This document shows, in pieces, positions 17,607 to 25,885 of a stretch of 42,649 nt of DNA. Within the stretch, counting starts at the first letter, position 1. Every line of letters starts with the position of its first letter. The notes beneath the pieces were generated by a model. It saw nothing but the letters and a program-made list of their open reading frames with translations, made no database searches and was not told the origin of the DNA. The translations under genes were made by a program, and so were the position numbers. Origin of the DNA: Streptomyces sp. NRRL S-350 (lineage in GTDB: Bacteria; Actinomycetota; Actinomycetes; Streptomycetales; Streptomycetaceae); contig NZ_JOHO01000060.1 of the NCBI RefSeq assembly GCF_000719705.1, forward strand, positions 1-42,649, written 5' to 3'.

Positions 17607-18284
17607 GTGCGCATGATCCGCATCCGCAAGCGGAACCGCGACCGCAACAAGCTCACCCGCCGCGGCCTCGCCACCGCCGCCCACCCCGTGGGCGCCCGCA
17701 CCACCGCCGGGGCCGCCCGCTGGGCCGACGGCCTCAGCGACGTCTCCATCGCCGGCGACCCGCTCGCCTTCCCGCACCTGGCCCGCACCGACCTGCCGCG
17801 CCACCCCGCCACCGTCGCCGAGTACGCCCGGCTGGTCCGCGAGATCGCCGCCGACCGCGCGCGCTGGGAGCCGCTGGTCCGCTACGACGCGCTGACCCGC
17901 TGGTACGCCCGGCTGGAGACCGGCCCCGGCTACGAGGTCTGGCTGCTCAGCTGGCTGCCCGGCCAGAGCAGCGGCTTCCACGACCACGGCGGGTCCTCCG
18001 GCGTGATGACCGTCGTCAAGGGCGAGCTCGTCGAGCGCTCCCTCACGCGCGCGGGCGAGGGTGCCCGGGCCCTGAAGCCCGGCGGGCAGCGCGTGTTCTC
18101 GTCCGGCTACCTGCACGAGGTGGTCAACGGCGCGCTCGAACCCGCCGTGTCCATCCACCTCTACACCCCCGGCCTCACCGAGATGAACCAGTACGGTGCG
18201 AGCGCCGTCCCCAGGCAGCACCCGGAACCGCACGCGGAGCAGCACCAGGGGCGGCACCGGCACGCGCAGGCCGAGACGCACTGA
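17607..18284 (+). CDS. Cysteine dioxygenase family protein (cupin)
   Basis: A 225-residue cupin related to cysteine dioxygenase, which uses iron and O2 to oxidise cysteine to cysteine sulfinate. The first cupin motif is GFHDHGGSSGVMTVVKGELVE (His125, His127) and the second gives His170 in SGYLHEVVNG, the expected three-His iron site; YEVWLLSWLPGQ precedes it. The N-terminal 27 residues are strongly basic (RIRKRNRDRNK) and the C-terminus is His-rich (seven His among the last 23 residues or so), both outside the fold. GTG at 17607 with GAGGA eight bases upstream is chosen; an in-frame ATG at 17613 is possible. It follows a polycysteine leader ORF, and fbiA follows 61 bases later. A 3-mercaptopropionate dioxygenase activity is an alternative. 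Confidence 0.88.
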   Translation: MRMIRIRKRNRDRNKLTRRGLATAAHPVGARTTAGAARWADGLSDVSIAGDPLAFPHLARTDLPRHPATVAEYARLVREIAADRARWEPLVRYDALTRWYARLETGPGYEVWLLSWLPGQSSGFHDHGGSSGVMTVVKGELVERSLTRAGEGARALKPGGQRVFSSGYLHEVVNGALEPAVSIHLYTPGLTEMNQYGASAVPRQHPEPHAEQHQGRHRHAQAETH

Positions 18285-18345
18285 GCCGGGCCCGGCCCGG
18301 CCGGACCGCGCTGACGGGCAGTCGGGCCGTGGCAGGATGAACCCC

Positions 18346-19356
18346 ATGCGCATCGTGGCACTGGCAGGCGGAATCGGCGGAGCGCGCTTCCTGCGCGGAC
18401 TCCGCGCGGCGGTCGGCCCGCAGGACGAGATCACCGTCATCGGCAACACCGGCGACGACATCCACCTGTACGGCCTCAAGGTCTGTCCCGACCTCGACAC
18501 CGTGATGTACACCCTCGGCGGCGGCATCCACGAGGAGCAGGGCTGGGGCCGGGCCGACGAGACCTGGTCGATCAAGGCCGAGATGAAGGAGTACGGCGTC
18601 GGCCCCGAGTGGTTCGGCCTCGGCGACCGCGACTTCGCCACCCACCTCGTCCGCAGCCAGATGCTCACCGCCGGGTACAGCCTCAGCCAGGTGACGGAAG
18701 CGCTGTGCGTGCGCTGGCAGCCCGGCGTGCGGCTGCTGCCGATGAGCGACGACCGGGTCGAGACGCACGTGCGGATCACCGACGAGCAGGGCACCCGGGC
18801 GGTGCACTTCCAGGAGTACTGGGTCAGGCTGCACGCCGCCGTGGACGCCGAGGCGGTCATCCCGGTCGGCGCGGACACCGCGAAGCCCGCACCCGGGGTG
18901 CTGGAAGCGATCGCCGAGGCCGACGTCATCCTCTTCCCGCCGTCCAACCCGGTCGTCTCGATCGGCACCATCCTCGCCGTCCCCGGCATCCGGGAGGCCG
19001 TCGCCGCCGCCCCGGCGCCGGTCGTCGGGCTCTCGCCGATCATCGGCGGGGCGCCGGTGCGCGGCATGGCCGACAAGGTGCTCGCCGCCGTCGGCGTCGA
19101 GGCGACGGCCGAGGCGGTGGCGCTGGACTACGGCGGCCGGGCCGCGCTGCGGAGCGGCTCGGACGAGGGCGACGCCGGGCGGCGAGCGGGCCTGCTCGAC
19201 GGGTGGCTGGTCGACACCGCCGACGAGGCCTCGGTGGCCGCGGTCGAGGCCGGCGGGATCGCCTGCCGGGCCGTCCCGCTGCTGATGACCGACGTCGAGG
19301 CCACCGCCGCGATGGCCCGGGCGGCACTGGACCTGGCGGAACAGGTCCGCAGGTGA
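18346..19356 (+). CDS. fbiA: 2-phospho-L-lactate transferase / PEP-type FbiA (CofD) for F420
   Basis: A 336-residue enzyme of the CofD/FbiA family. It transfers the phosphoenolpyruvyl (or phospholactyl) group from the guanosine diphosphate intermediate to the flavin Fo, giving dehydro-F420-0 in actinobacteria. The N-terminus [19 protein letters not shown] is the family glycine-rich loop; [29 protein letters not shown] is the Fo/metal site region with the Asp-Asp pair; [14 protein letters not shown] and [15 protein letters not shown] are further signatures. Start ATG 18346 is preferred over the ATG at 18337 because AGGA sits eight bases upstream and alignment begins at MRI. Its stop overlaps the fbiB start (GTGA), so the two are translationally coupled. 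Confidence 0.95.
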   Translation: MRIVALAGGIGGARFLRGLRAAVGPQDEITVIGNTGDDIHLYGLKVCPDLDTVMYTLGGGIHEEQGWGRADETWSIKAEMKEYGVGPEWFGLGDRDFATHLVRSQMLTAGYSLSQVTEALCVRWQPGVRLLPMSDDRVETHVRITDEQGTRAVHFQEYWVRLHAAVDAEAVIPVGADTAKPAPGVLEAIAEADVILFPPSNPVVSIGTILAVPGIREAVAAAPAPVVGLSPIIGGAPVRGMADKVLAAVGVEATAEAVALDYGGRAALRSGSDEGDAGRRAGLLDGWLVDTADEASVAAVEAGGIACRAVPLLMTDVEATAAMARAALDLAEQVRR

Positions 19357-20651
19357 CGGCGCGACTGGAGGTCCTCGGCGTCGCGGGGATCCCGGAGGTC
19401 GAGGCCGGAGCGGACCTCGCCGAGCTCATCGCCAAGGCCGGGACCTACCAGGACGGCGACGTCCTGCTCGTCACCTCGAAGATCGTCAGCAAGGCCGAGG
19501 GCCGGCTGCTGCACGCCGCCGACCGCGAGGCCGCGATCGACGCCGAGACCGTCCGGCTGGTCGCCCGGCGGGGCGCGACCCGGATCGTGGAGAACCGCAA
19601 CGGCTTCGTCATGGCCGCCGCCGGGGTCGACGCCTCCAACACCGCCCCCGGCACCGTGCTGCTGCTGCCCGAGGACCCGGACGCCTCGGCCCGCGCGCTA
19701 CGGGCCCGGCTGCAGCAGCTCACCGGCCGCCGGCTCGCCGTCGTCGTCACCGACACCTTCGGGCGGCCCTGGCGCAACGGGCTGACCGACGTGGCGATCG
19801 GCGCCGCCGGGCTCCGCGTCCTGGAGGACCACCGCGGGCGCACCGACGGCCACGGCAACGAGCTGGCGATGACCGTCACCGCGACGGCCGACGAACTCGC
19901 CGCCGCCGCCGACCTGGTGAAGGGCAAGGCCACCGGCGTCCCGGTGGCCGTCGTACGCGGGCTCGGGCACCTGGTCACCGTCGAGGACGGCGAAGGCGTC
20001 CGGCCGCTGGTCCGGCCGTCCGCCGACGACATGTTCCGGCTCGGCACCTCGGAGGCACTGCGGCAGGCCGTCACCCTGCGGCGCACCGTCCGCTCCTTCA
20101 CCGCCGAACCGGTCGACCCGGCCGCCGTCCGCCGCGCGGTCGCGGCCGCCGTCACCGCGCCCGCCCCGCACCACACCACGCCGTGGCGGTTCGTCCTGCT
20201 GGAGTCGGCCGACACCCGCACCCGGCTGCTCGACGCGATGCTCGACGCCTGGCGGCGCGACCTGCGCGACCTCGACGGCTGGGACGAGGCCCGGATCGCC
20301 CTCCGCACCGCCCGGGGCGACGTGCTGCGCGACGCGCCGTACCTGGTGGTGCCCTGCCGGGTGATGGACGGCTCCCACGACTACCCCGACGCCCGGCGCG
20401 CCACCGCCGAGCGGGAGATGTTCACCGTCGCCGCCGGCGCCGCGGTGCAGAACCTGCTGGTCGCCCTCACCGGCGAGGGCTACGGCTCCGCCTGGGTCTC
20501 GTCCACCATGTTCTGCCGCGACACCGTCCGCGCCGCCCTGGACCTGCCCGACAGCTGGGACCCGATGGGTGCCGTCGCCGTCGGCCGGCCCGCAGAGGCA
20601 CCGAGGGAGCGGCCGGAACGCGGCGCCGACGCCTTCATCGAGGTGCGGTAG
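19353..20651 (+). CDS. fbiB: Coenzyme F420:L-glutamate ligase / dehydro-F420-0 reductase FbiB
   Basis: A 432-residue two-domain enzyme. The N-terminal CofE domain (about 1-240; [52 protein letters not shown]) adds gamma-linked glutamates to F420-0. The C-terminal nitroreductase-like FMN domain (about 241-432; [55 protein letters not shown]) reduces dehydro-F420-0. This fusion is typical of actinobacteria; archaeal CofE lacks the second domain. The GTG start overlaps the last codon of fbiA by 4 bases. The product is cytosolic. No clear terminator was found before the convergent glycosylase gene 62 bases further on. Confidence 0.95.
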   Translation: MTARLEVLGVAGIPEVEAGADLAELIAKAGTYQDGDVLLVTSKIVSKAEGRLLHAADREAAIDAETVRLVARRGATRIVENRNGFVMAAAGVDASNTAPGTVLLLPEDPDASARALRARLQQLTGRRLAVVVTDTFGRPWRNGLTDVAIGAAGLRVLEDHRGRTDGHGNELAMTVTATADELAAAADLVKGKATGVPVAVVRGLGHLVTVEDGEGVRPLVRPSADDMFRLGTSEALRQAVTLRRTVRSFTAEPVDPAAVRRAVAAAVTAPAPHHTTPWRFVLLESADTRTRLLDAMLDAWRRDLRDLDGWDEARIALRTARGDVLRDAPYLVVPCRVMDGSHDYPDARRATAEREMFTVAAGAAVQNLLVALTGEGYGSAWVSSTMFCRDTVRAALDLPDSWDPMGAVAVGRPAEAPRERPERGADAFIEVR

Positions 20652-20713
20652 GGGATCCGAGTCCCGGTCGCCCGGGCGTGCGCGGGTCCGGGTCCGTCCG
20701 GGTCCGTTCGCGG

Positions 20714-21655
20714 TCAGCGGTGGCGGTGGTCGTTGGGGGTGAGGCGGGGGCCGTAGCGGGGGGCGTGGCCGGCGGTGGCCAGCAGGAGACGGCAGATCCG
20801 GTGGCGGTGCGGGCGGTAGGGCTCCAGCAGGGCGAGCATCTGGGCGTCGTCGCTGCGGGGGCGGCCGGCCAGGGCCCAGCCGACCAGGTTGGGCAGGTGG
20901 AAGTCGCCGACCGAGACCGCGTCCGGGTCGCCGTTGCTGCGCTGAAGGGTCTCGGCCGCCGTCCAGACGCCGATGCCCGGGACGGCGGTGAGGCGGTCGA
21001 ACGCCTCCTCGTGGCCCATCGCCGAGGCCTCCTCCAGCCGCGGCGCCAGCCGGACGGCCCGCAGGACGGTGGCCGAACGCTTGGGGTCCACGCCCGCCCG
21101 GTGCCACTCCCAGCTCGGTATCAGCGCCCACTCGCGGGCCGACGGCGCCACCCGCAGCCCCTCGGCGGGGCCCGGCGCCGGGGTGCCGAAGTCCCGCAGC
21201 AGGATGCGCCACGCCCGGTAGGCCTCGTCGGTGGTGACCTTCTGCTCCAGGACCGCCGGGACCAGGGACTCCAGCACCAGGCCGGTCCGGACCAGCCGCA
21301 CCCCGGCGGTACGGCGCTGGGCGTCCCGCAGCGGGCCGGGCGGCAGCACCAGCGCCTGCGGCTCGTCCTCCGCGCCCAGCAGCGCGGGGAGGCGGTCGAG
21401 CAGCCAGTCCGCGCCCGGGCCCCAGGCCGTCGCCTCGACCTCGCCCGCACCGGGGCGCGGCAGCACCCGCAGGGTGCCGATGCCCGCAGGCGTGCGGGAG
21501 GCGCGCCAGACGGCGCCGTCACCGGTGGTGCGGTACGCCGGATCGGCGGGGCCGCGGCGCAGCGGCAGCAGGGTCCGGGCCGTGTCCAGCGGGAAGTCCG
21601 GCCGCCAGCGCCGTACCGAGCCGCTGCCGCTCGTCCCGTTCGTCCCGCCCGTCAC
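20714..21655 (-). CDS. DNA-3-methyladenine glycosylase 2 (AlkA-like) family protein
   Basis: A 313-residue HhH-GPD base excision repair protein. The helix-hairpin-helix reads LTAVPGIGVWTAAET (222-236) and the catalytic Asp is Asp251 in SVGDFHLPNLVGWALAG. The N-terminal part (RWRPDFPLDTARTLLPLRRGPADP) is the beta-sheet extension seen in AlkA-like proteins. EQKVTTDEAYRAWR corresponds to the helix with the conserved Gln. The iron-sulfur cluster of MutY/Nth is absent. The GTG at 21655 has GGAGG eight bases upstream. It is divergent from the SgcJ-like gene with only 40 bases between start codons. Likely substrates are alkylated purines. Confidence 0.88.
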   Translation of the reverse strand: MTGGTNGTSGSGSVRRWRPDFPLDTARTLLPLRRGPADPAYRTTGDGAVWRASRTPAGIGTLRVLPRPGAGEVEATAWGPGADWLLDRLPALLGAEDEPQALVLPPGPLRDAQRRTAGVRLVRTGLVLESLVPAVLEQKVTTDEAYRAWRILLRDFGTPAPGPAEGLRVAPSAREWALIPSWEWHRAGVDPKRSATVLRAVRLAPRLEEASAMGHEEAFDRLTAVPGIGVWTAAETLQRSNGDPDAVSVGDFHLPNLVGWALAGRPRSDDAQMLALLEPYRPHRHRICRLLLATAGHAPRYGPRLTPNDHRHR

Positions 21656-21695
21656 TGCCGTCGCCTCCTTCGCTGCTGTCACCGACCATGGGGAT

Positions 21696-22187
21696 ATGAA
21701 CGATACGCGGCTGCCGGAGCTGTCCTCCGAGGACGAGATCGCGGTGCGGGGGCTGTACCACCGGGTGCTGGAGGGGTGGAACCGGCGGGACGGGTCGGCC
21801 TTCGCCGGGCCGTTCGCGACCGACGGGGAGGTGATCGGCTTCGACGGCACCGGGCACCGGGGGCGGTCGGCGATCGCCGCCGAGCTGGGGCGGATCTTCG
21901 TGGACCACGCGACGCCCCGGTACGTGGCCGCGGTGCGGCGGGTGCGGGCGCTGGGCGCGGGGGCGGCGCAGCTGGAGGCCGTCGCCGGGATGGTGCCGGA
22001 CGGCGCGCGGGAGCCGGACCCGGGGCTCAACGCGGTGCAGACGGTGATCGCGGTGAACGCCGGGGCGGGGTGGCGGGTCGCGCTGCTGCAGAGCACCCCG
22101 GCTCGCTTCGACCTCCGGCCGGACCTGGGGGCGGCGCTGACGGAGGAGCTGCGGGGGCTGGCGGAGCGGGGTCTGGTCGTGGGGTGA
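21696..22187 (+). CDS. SgcJ/EcaC family (NTF2/SnoaL-like) protein
   Basis: A 163-residue protein starting MNDTRLPELSSEDEIAVRGLYHR. The pattern of an N-terminal helix pair (VLEGWNRRDGSAFAGPFATDGEVIGFDG), GHRGRSAIAAELGRIFVDH, and C-terminal strands ending WRVALLQSTPARF is that of the SnoaL-like / SgcJ-EcaC family within the NTF2 fold. These are small cone-shaped proteins of varied use; no catalytic residue assignment is safe. The start codon is 40 bases from that of the divergent DNA glycosylase, and its own ribosome binding site is poor. Confidence 0.78.
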   Translation: MNDTRLPELSSEDEIAVRGLYHRVLEGWNRRDGSAFAGPFATDGEVIGFDGTGHRGRSAIAAELGRIFVDHATPRYVAAVRRVRALGAGAAQLEAVAGMVPDGAREPDPGLNAVQTVIAVNAGAGWRVALLQSTPARFDLRPDLGAALTEELRGLAERGLVVG

Positions 22188-22233
22188 GCCGGGGCAGGGC
22201 GCCGGCCGGGCCCGCCGGCCCCCGCACGTGGGT

Positions 22234-22259
22234 CCCCGCGCCCCGGGGAGGGCGCGGGG
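22234..22259. terminator. Bidirectional hairpin between SgcJ-like and amidase genes
   Basis: CCCCGCGCCC (22234-22243) and GGGCGCGGGG (22250-22259) pair perfectly around a 6-base loop. It lies between the convergent stops at 22187 and 22268. Confidence 0.7.
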
Positions 22260-22267
22260 AGCGGGCG

Positions 22268-23428
22268 TCAGGAGTTCTGGAGCCGGGTGGCCGCCGCGCG
22301 GAGGTCGGGGAGCCGGGCGTAGAGGGCGTTGCCGGGGCATTCGGTGTTGAAGCCGTCGCGGTGGCCGGAGACCGCGTCGAAGTCGACGACGGTGCCCTTG
22401 GGGTAGCGGCTGGCGTCCGAGCCGGAGGTGAGCTTGGTGCGGCCGTCCGCGGGCTGGCCGGTGAGGCCGAGCTTCCAGGCGGCGATGGCGGCGAGGCCGT
22501 CGAGGAGGGGCTGGGGCGGCTGGTCGTTGACGAAGGTGCCGATCGCCGCGACGCCGGAGGAGTCGGTGTTGAAGCCGAGGGTGTGGGCGCCGTGGACGGG
22601 CAGGTCGACGCCGCCCGCGCGGCCCTCGTAGATCGTGCCGCAGCGGTCGACCAGGAAGTTGTAGCCGATGTCGCGCCAGCCGCTGGTCTTGACGTGGTAC
22701 TGGTAGATCGCCCGGATCACCTGGGGGGCGTCGCCGCAGGCGTAGTCGGTGGCGGTGGCGGTGTGGTGGACGAAGACCACGCGGACCGGGCCGGTGTACT
22801 CGAAGGACTGGTCGCGCAGCGACTCGTCGGCTCCCCAGCCGGCCCGGGTGACGATGGCCGGGCGCGGGGCCTGGTTGCCGTCGGCGGGCCGGGCGGGTTC
22901 GGCGGGCCGGGTCCGGTCGGCCGGTGCGGCGACGCCCCGGCCGGGGTCGACGAGGTGGAGCCGCAGTCCGGGCGGCGGTCCGGCCGGGCCGGGCCGGACG
23001 TCGACCGCGACGCCGTCGCTGCGGCCGGTCCACAGGGGTGCGGTGGCGCCGTGCGGAGCGTGGTCGGGGCCGTCCTCGCCGCCGGTCTCCAGCAGGTGCC
23101 AGGCACCCCAGCGGCCGGTGGCGGCGTCCCGGGTCCGGACCCGGGCGACGGCGCCGGCGAGCGCGTCGGGCGGGCCGTCCCAGCCGAGGCCCAGGAGCTC
23201 GAACGGCCGGGTGCCGCGCGCGGCGAGGCCCGGGCCGGAGCCGGTGGCGAGGTGGCCCGCGACGAGCGGGATCGAGGTGGTCGAGCCGCCGCCGGCGAAG
23301 TCGCGGCGCTCCGAGCCCGGGGGGTCGGCGGCGGAGGCCGCGGTCGCCACGGCGGCGACGGAGGCGGGTTGGAGGAGCAGGACAGCGGTGCAGCCGGCGA
23401 GCAGCGCGGCCGGTAGTGAGAAGCGCAT
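22268..23428 (-). CDS. Secreted N-acetylmuramoyl-L-alanine amidase (PGRP domain)
   Basis: A 386-residue exported protein. A Sec signal peptide covers about 1-33 (MRFSLPAALLAGCTAVLLLQ, Ala-rich cleavage zone). A middle domain (about 45-165) of the type found ahead of actinobacterial PGRP amidases is followed by a Pro-rich linker. The PGRP/Amidase_2 domain spans about 190-386: zinc ligands are in VFVHHTATATDYAC (His221/222), SGHRDGF (His356) and NTECPG (Cys364), with the catalytic Tyr256 in GWRDIGYNFLVD. It should cut the bond between muramic acid and the stem peptide in the cell wall. Start ATG 23428 opens the signal peptide. It is divergent from the TIGR03089 gene. Confidence 0.92.
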   Translation of the reverse strand: MRFSLPAALLAGCTAVLLLQPASVAAVATAASAADPPGSERRDFAGGGSTTSIPLVAGHLATGSGPGLAARGTRPFELLGLGWDGPPDALAGAVARVRTRDAATGRWGAWHLLETGGEDGPDHAPHGATAPLWTGRSDGVAVDVRPGPAGPPPGLRLHLVDPGRGVAAPADRTRPAEPARPADGNQAPRPAIVTRAGWGADESLRDQSFEYTGPVRVVFVHHTATATDYACGDAPQVIRAIYQYHVKTSGWRDIGYNFLVDRCGTIYEGRAGGVDLPVHGAHTLGFNTDSSGVAAIGTFVNDQPPQPLLDGLAAIAAWKLGLTGQPADGRTKLTSGSDASRYPKGTVVDFDAVSGHRDGFNTECPGNALYARLPDLRAAATRLQNS

Positions 23429-23516
23429 AAACCGGATCGTCGCCGCAAACCGGACCGCTCGCCACGCCGCCCCGCACCCGTTCGGCCGCCCCTCCCGACC
23501 TGCCACCCGAAGGCCG

Positions 23517-23522
23517 TAGGCT
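23517..23522 (+). promoter_or_regulatory. -10 element TAGGCT for TIGR03089 / LCP unit
   Basis: TAGGCT ends 10 bases before the ATG at 23533. It matches the common streptomycete -10 form and would give an almost leaderless mRNA. No good -35 is present 17-18 bases upstream. Confidence 0.45.
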
Positions 23523-23532
23523 GGGGCGCACC

Positions 23533-24324
23533 ATGACTGCGCCTTTCGCTGCCGATGCCCGCACCCCCGTCGAGCTGCTGCACGCATTCCTGCGCGGCGG
23601 CACCCCTTCGGTCGATCCCGCGGCCCCGCTGGTCACCTTCTACGACGACGCCACCGGCGAACGGGTGGAGCTGTCCGCCCGGACCTTCGACAACTGGGTG
23701 GCCAAGACCGCCAACCTCCTGCAGGACGAGCTGAACGCCGGCCCGGGCGACCGCGCGGCGCTGCTGCTGCCCGCCCACTGGCAGAGCGCCGTCTGGCTGC
23801 TCGCCTGCTGGTCGGTCGGGGTGACGGCGGTGCCGGGCGGCGACCCGGCCGCCGCCGACCTGGTGGTCAGCGGCCCGGACGGGCTGGCGGCCGCCCAGGC
23901 GTGCGAGGGCGAGCGGGTCGCGCTCGCCCTGCGCCCGCTCGGCGGCCGCTTCCCGCAACGCCCCGACGGCTTCCTCGACTACGCCGCCGAGGTGCCCGGC
24001 CAGGGCGACCGCTTCGCGCCGTACTCCCCCGTCGCCCCGGACGGGCAGGCGCTGGAGACCGCGGTGGACGGGCTGCCGCTGAAGCTGACGGGCGAGCAGA
24101 CCGTCGCGCTGGCCCGGGAGGGGGCCGTCCGCCTCGGCCTGAAGCCCGGGGACCGGGTGATGTCCGCCCTCTCGTACGACGACTGGGCGGGCCTGGAGGC
24201 CGGCCTGCTGGCGCCGCTGGCGGCCGGCGCCTCGGTGGTGCTGTGCCGCAACTCGCAGGGGCTGGACGCCGGGCAGTGGGAGAAGCGGGTCGAGTCCGAA
24301 CGGGTGACACTGCGCCTCGGGTAA
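23533..24324 (+). CDS. TIGR03089 family protein (truncated AMP-binding-like fold)
   Basis: A 263-residue protein starting MTAPFAADARTPVELLHAFL. It resembles only the N-terminal part of acyl-adenylate synthetases (VTFYDDATGERVELSARTFDNWVAKTANLLQDEL, GDRAALLLPAHWQSAVWLLACWSVGVTAVP). It lacks the ATP-binding P-loop and the C-terminal cap domain, so adenylation activity is unlikely. The same architecture defines TIGR03089, an actinobacterial family found next to LCP genes (as at Rv3267-Rv3268). An LCP gene follows after 36 bases, so the pair likely forms an operon and may act in envelope assembly. Function is unknown. Confidence 0.88.
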   Translation: MTAPFAADARTPVELLHAFLRGGTPSVDPAAPLVTFYDDATGERVELSARTFDNWVAKTANLLQDELNAGPGDRAALLLPAHWQSAVWLLACWSVGVTAVPGGDPAAADLVVSGPDGLAAAQACEGERVALALRPLGGRFPQRPDGFLDYAAEVPGQGDRFAPYSPVAPDGQALETAVDGLPLKLTGEQTVALAREGAVRLGLKPGDRVMSALSYDDWAGLEAGLLAPLAAGASVVLCRNSQGLDAGQWEKRVESERVTLRLG

Positions 24325-24360
24325 CCCCCGGCCCGGGCCCGGCGGGTAGGGATCCCCGCC

Positions 24361-25623
24361 ATGGCCGAGGACGACACCGAGCACCCCCCGACCGAAGTTC
24401 CTCCGACGAACCGTCCCCCGAAGGACGTTCCCCCGAACGAGCCCGGACGCCCGCACCGGCGCCGGCGGTGGCTGATGATCACCGCCGGCGCCGTCGCGTT
24501 CCTGCTGGTCGCGTCGGGGGCGCTGCTCTGGATCGCCTACCGCAAGCTGGACGGCAACATCCGGACCGACTCGGCCACCGACCGGCTGCTCGCCAAGCTG
24601 GAGGCCGACCGGCCCAGCCGTACCGCCGGTGCGAAGGGCGCCGAGAACATCCTGCTGATCGGCAGCGACGACCGCTCGGGCGCGAACGGCTCCTACGGCG
24701 GCGAGGCGGGCACCCAGCGCTCCGACACCACGATCCTGCTGCACCTGTCGGCCGACCGCCGGCACGCGACGGCGGTCTCCGTCCCGCGGGACGTCATGGT
24801 CACCGTCCCCGCTTGCGAGAAGCCGGACGGCACCCGCAGCAAACCGGGACTGGAGCAGTTCAACGCCGCCTTCGAGACGGGCGGCCCGGCCTGCTCGATC
24901 CGCACCGTCGAGCAGCTGAGCGGGATCCGGATCGACCACTACGTGATCCTCGACTTCAGCGGGTTCAAGACGATGGTGGACGCGATCGGCGGGGTCGAGG
25001 TGTGCGTGCCCCAGCCCGTCCACGACAAGGACGCCAAGCTGGACCTGGCCGCCGGCCGGCAGACCCTGCACGGCGAGCAGGCGCTCGGCTACGTCCGGGC
25101 CAGGGAGACCCTGGGCGACGGCAGCGACACCCAGCGGATGGGCCGTCAGCAGCAGTTCCTGGCCGCGCTGGTCCGCAAGGTGGAATCGCAGGGGGTGCTG
25201 CTGAACCCGACCCGGCTGTGGCCGGTGCTGAACGCGGCGACCTCGTCCGTCCGGGCGGACGGCGGGCTGTCCTCGCTCGGCGCGCTGTACGACCTCACCC
25301 AGGACCTGCGCGGCGTCCCCGCGGCGGACGTGGTCCTGCTGACCGCGCCGCGCCGCCCCTACCGCTACGACTCGGACCGGGACGAGTTCGTGCAGCCGCA
25401 GACCACCCAGCTGTTCACGGCGCTGCGGGACGACCGGGCGGTCGCGGTCCGACCGCCCGGATCGGCGCCCTCGCCGAGCGCGGGGGCGGGCCCGGGCGAC
25501 GCGGGTGCGGGCCCGGGTGCCGGGTCGGCCGAGGCGGCGATCGCGGCGGCGTCACCCTCGGCGGGCGGCTCGCCCACCTTCGAGGGACGCACCGCCGACG
25601 TGGACGCCTGCGCGCAGCACTGA
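24361..25623 (+). CDS. LCP family cell wall glycopolymer transferase (first copy)
   Basis: A 420-residue LytR-CpsA-Psr protein. A Pro-rich, basic cytosolic tail (1-36) is followed by one transmembrane helix (37-60, WLMITAGAVAFLLVASGALL) and an extracellular LCP domain (about 90-330): NILLIGSDDRSG, RSDTTILLHLSADRRHATAVSVPRD with the pyrophosphate-binding Arg, IRIDHYVILDFSGFKTMVDAIGGVEVC, and LGYVRARETLGDGSDTQRMGRQQQFL. LCP enzymes move glycopolymers from a lipid pyrophosphate carrier onto peptidoglycan. A low-complexity Ala/Pro/Ser tail follows, ending DVDACAQH. It is probably co-transcribed with TIGR03089. Confidence 0.93.
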   Translation: MAEDDTEHPPTEVPPTNRPPKDVPPNEPGRPHRRRRWLMITAGAVAFLLVASGALLWIAYRKLDGNIRTDSATDRLLAKLEADRPSRTAGAKGAENILLIGSDDRSGANGSYGGEAGTQRSDTTILLHLSADRRHATAVSVPRDVMVTVPACEKPDGTRSKPGLEQFNAAFETGGPACSIRTVEQLSGIRIDHYVILDFSGFKTMVDAIGGVEVCVPQPVHDKDAKLDLAAGRQTLHGEQALGYVRARETLGDGSDTQRMGRQQQFLAALVRKVESQGVLLNPTRLWPVLNAATSSVRADGGLSSLGALYDLTQDLRGVPAADVVLLTAPRRPYRYDSDRDEFVQPQTTQLFTALRDDRAVAVRPPGSAPSPSAGAGPGDAGAGPGAGSAEAAIAAASPSAGGSPTFEGRTADVDACAQH

Positions 25624-25628
25624 GCGGG

Positions 25629-25698
25629 CCGCACGGGGCCGCACGACGCCGCACGGGGCGCACCGAGGCCGCACGAAGCCGCACGAAGCCGCCCGGAC
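25629..25698. repeat. 10-bp tandem repeat between two LCP genes
   Basis: Six to seven units of CCGCACGRRG start at 25629, 25639, 25649, 25659 (degenerate), 25669, 25679 and 25689. The array begins directly after the first LCP stop. The rest of the gap to 25885 is notably AT-richer (about 25730-25830) and probably contains the promoter of the second LCP gene, though no clear hexamer pair was found. Confidence 0.8.
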
Positions 25699-25885
25699 CG
25701 CGCCGCAGATCGGCGTGGGGGCTTGCGACAATGAACGCCATTCAACGGAATTTGCCTGCGCTTTGTCCGGACATGGCAGATGTCACACCCGGCACGATTA
25801 CTCCGTTCGGCTCGTTTACTGTGTCCGGATCGGCCCGTCAGTACGGGTGGGCCGGATCCGTGACGGTCGAAGGCAGGGGATCCCC

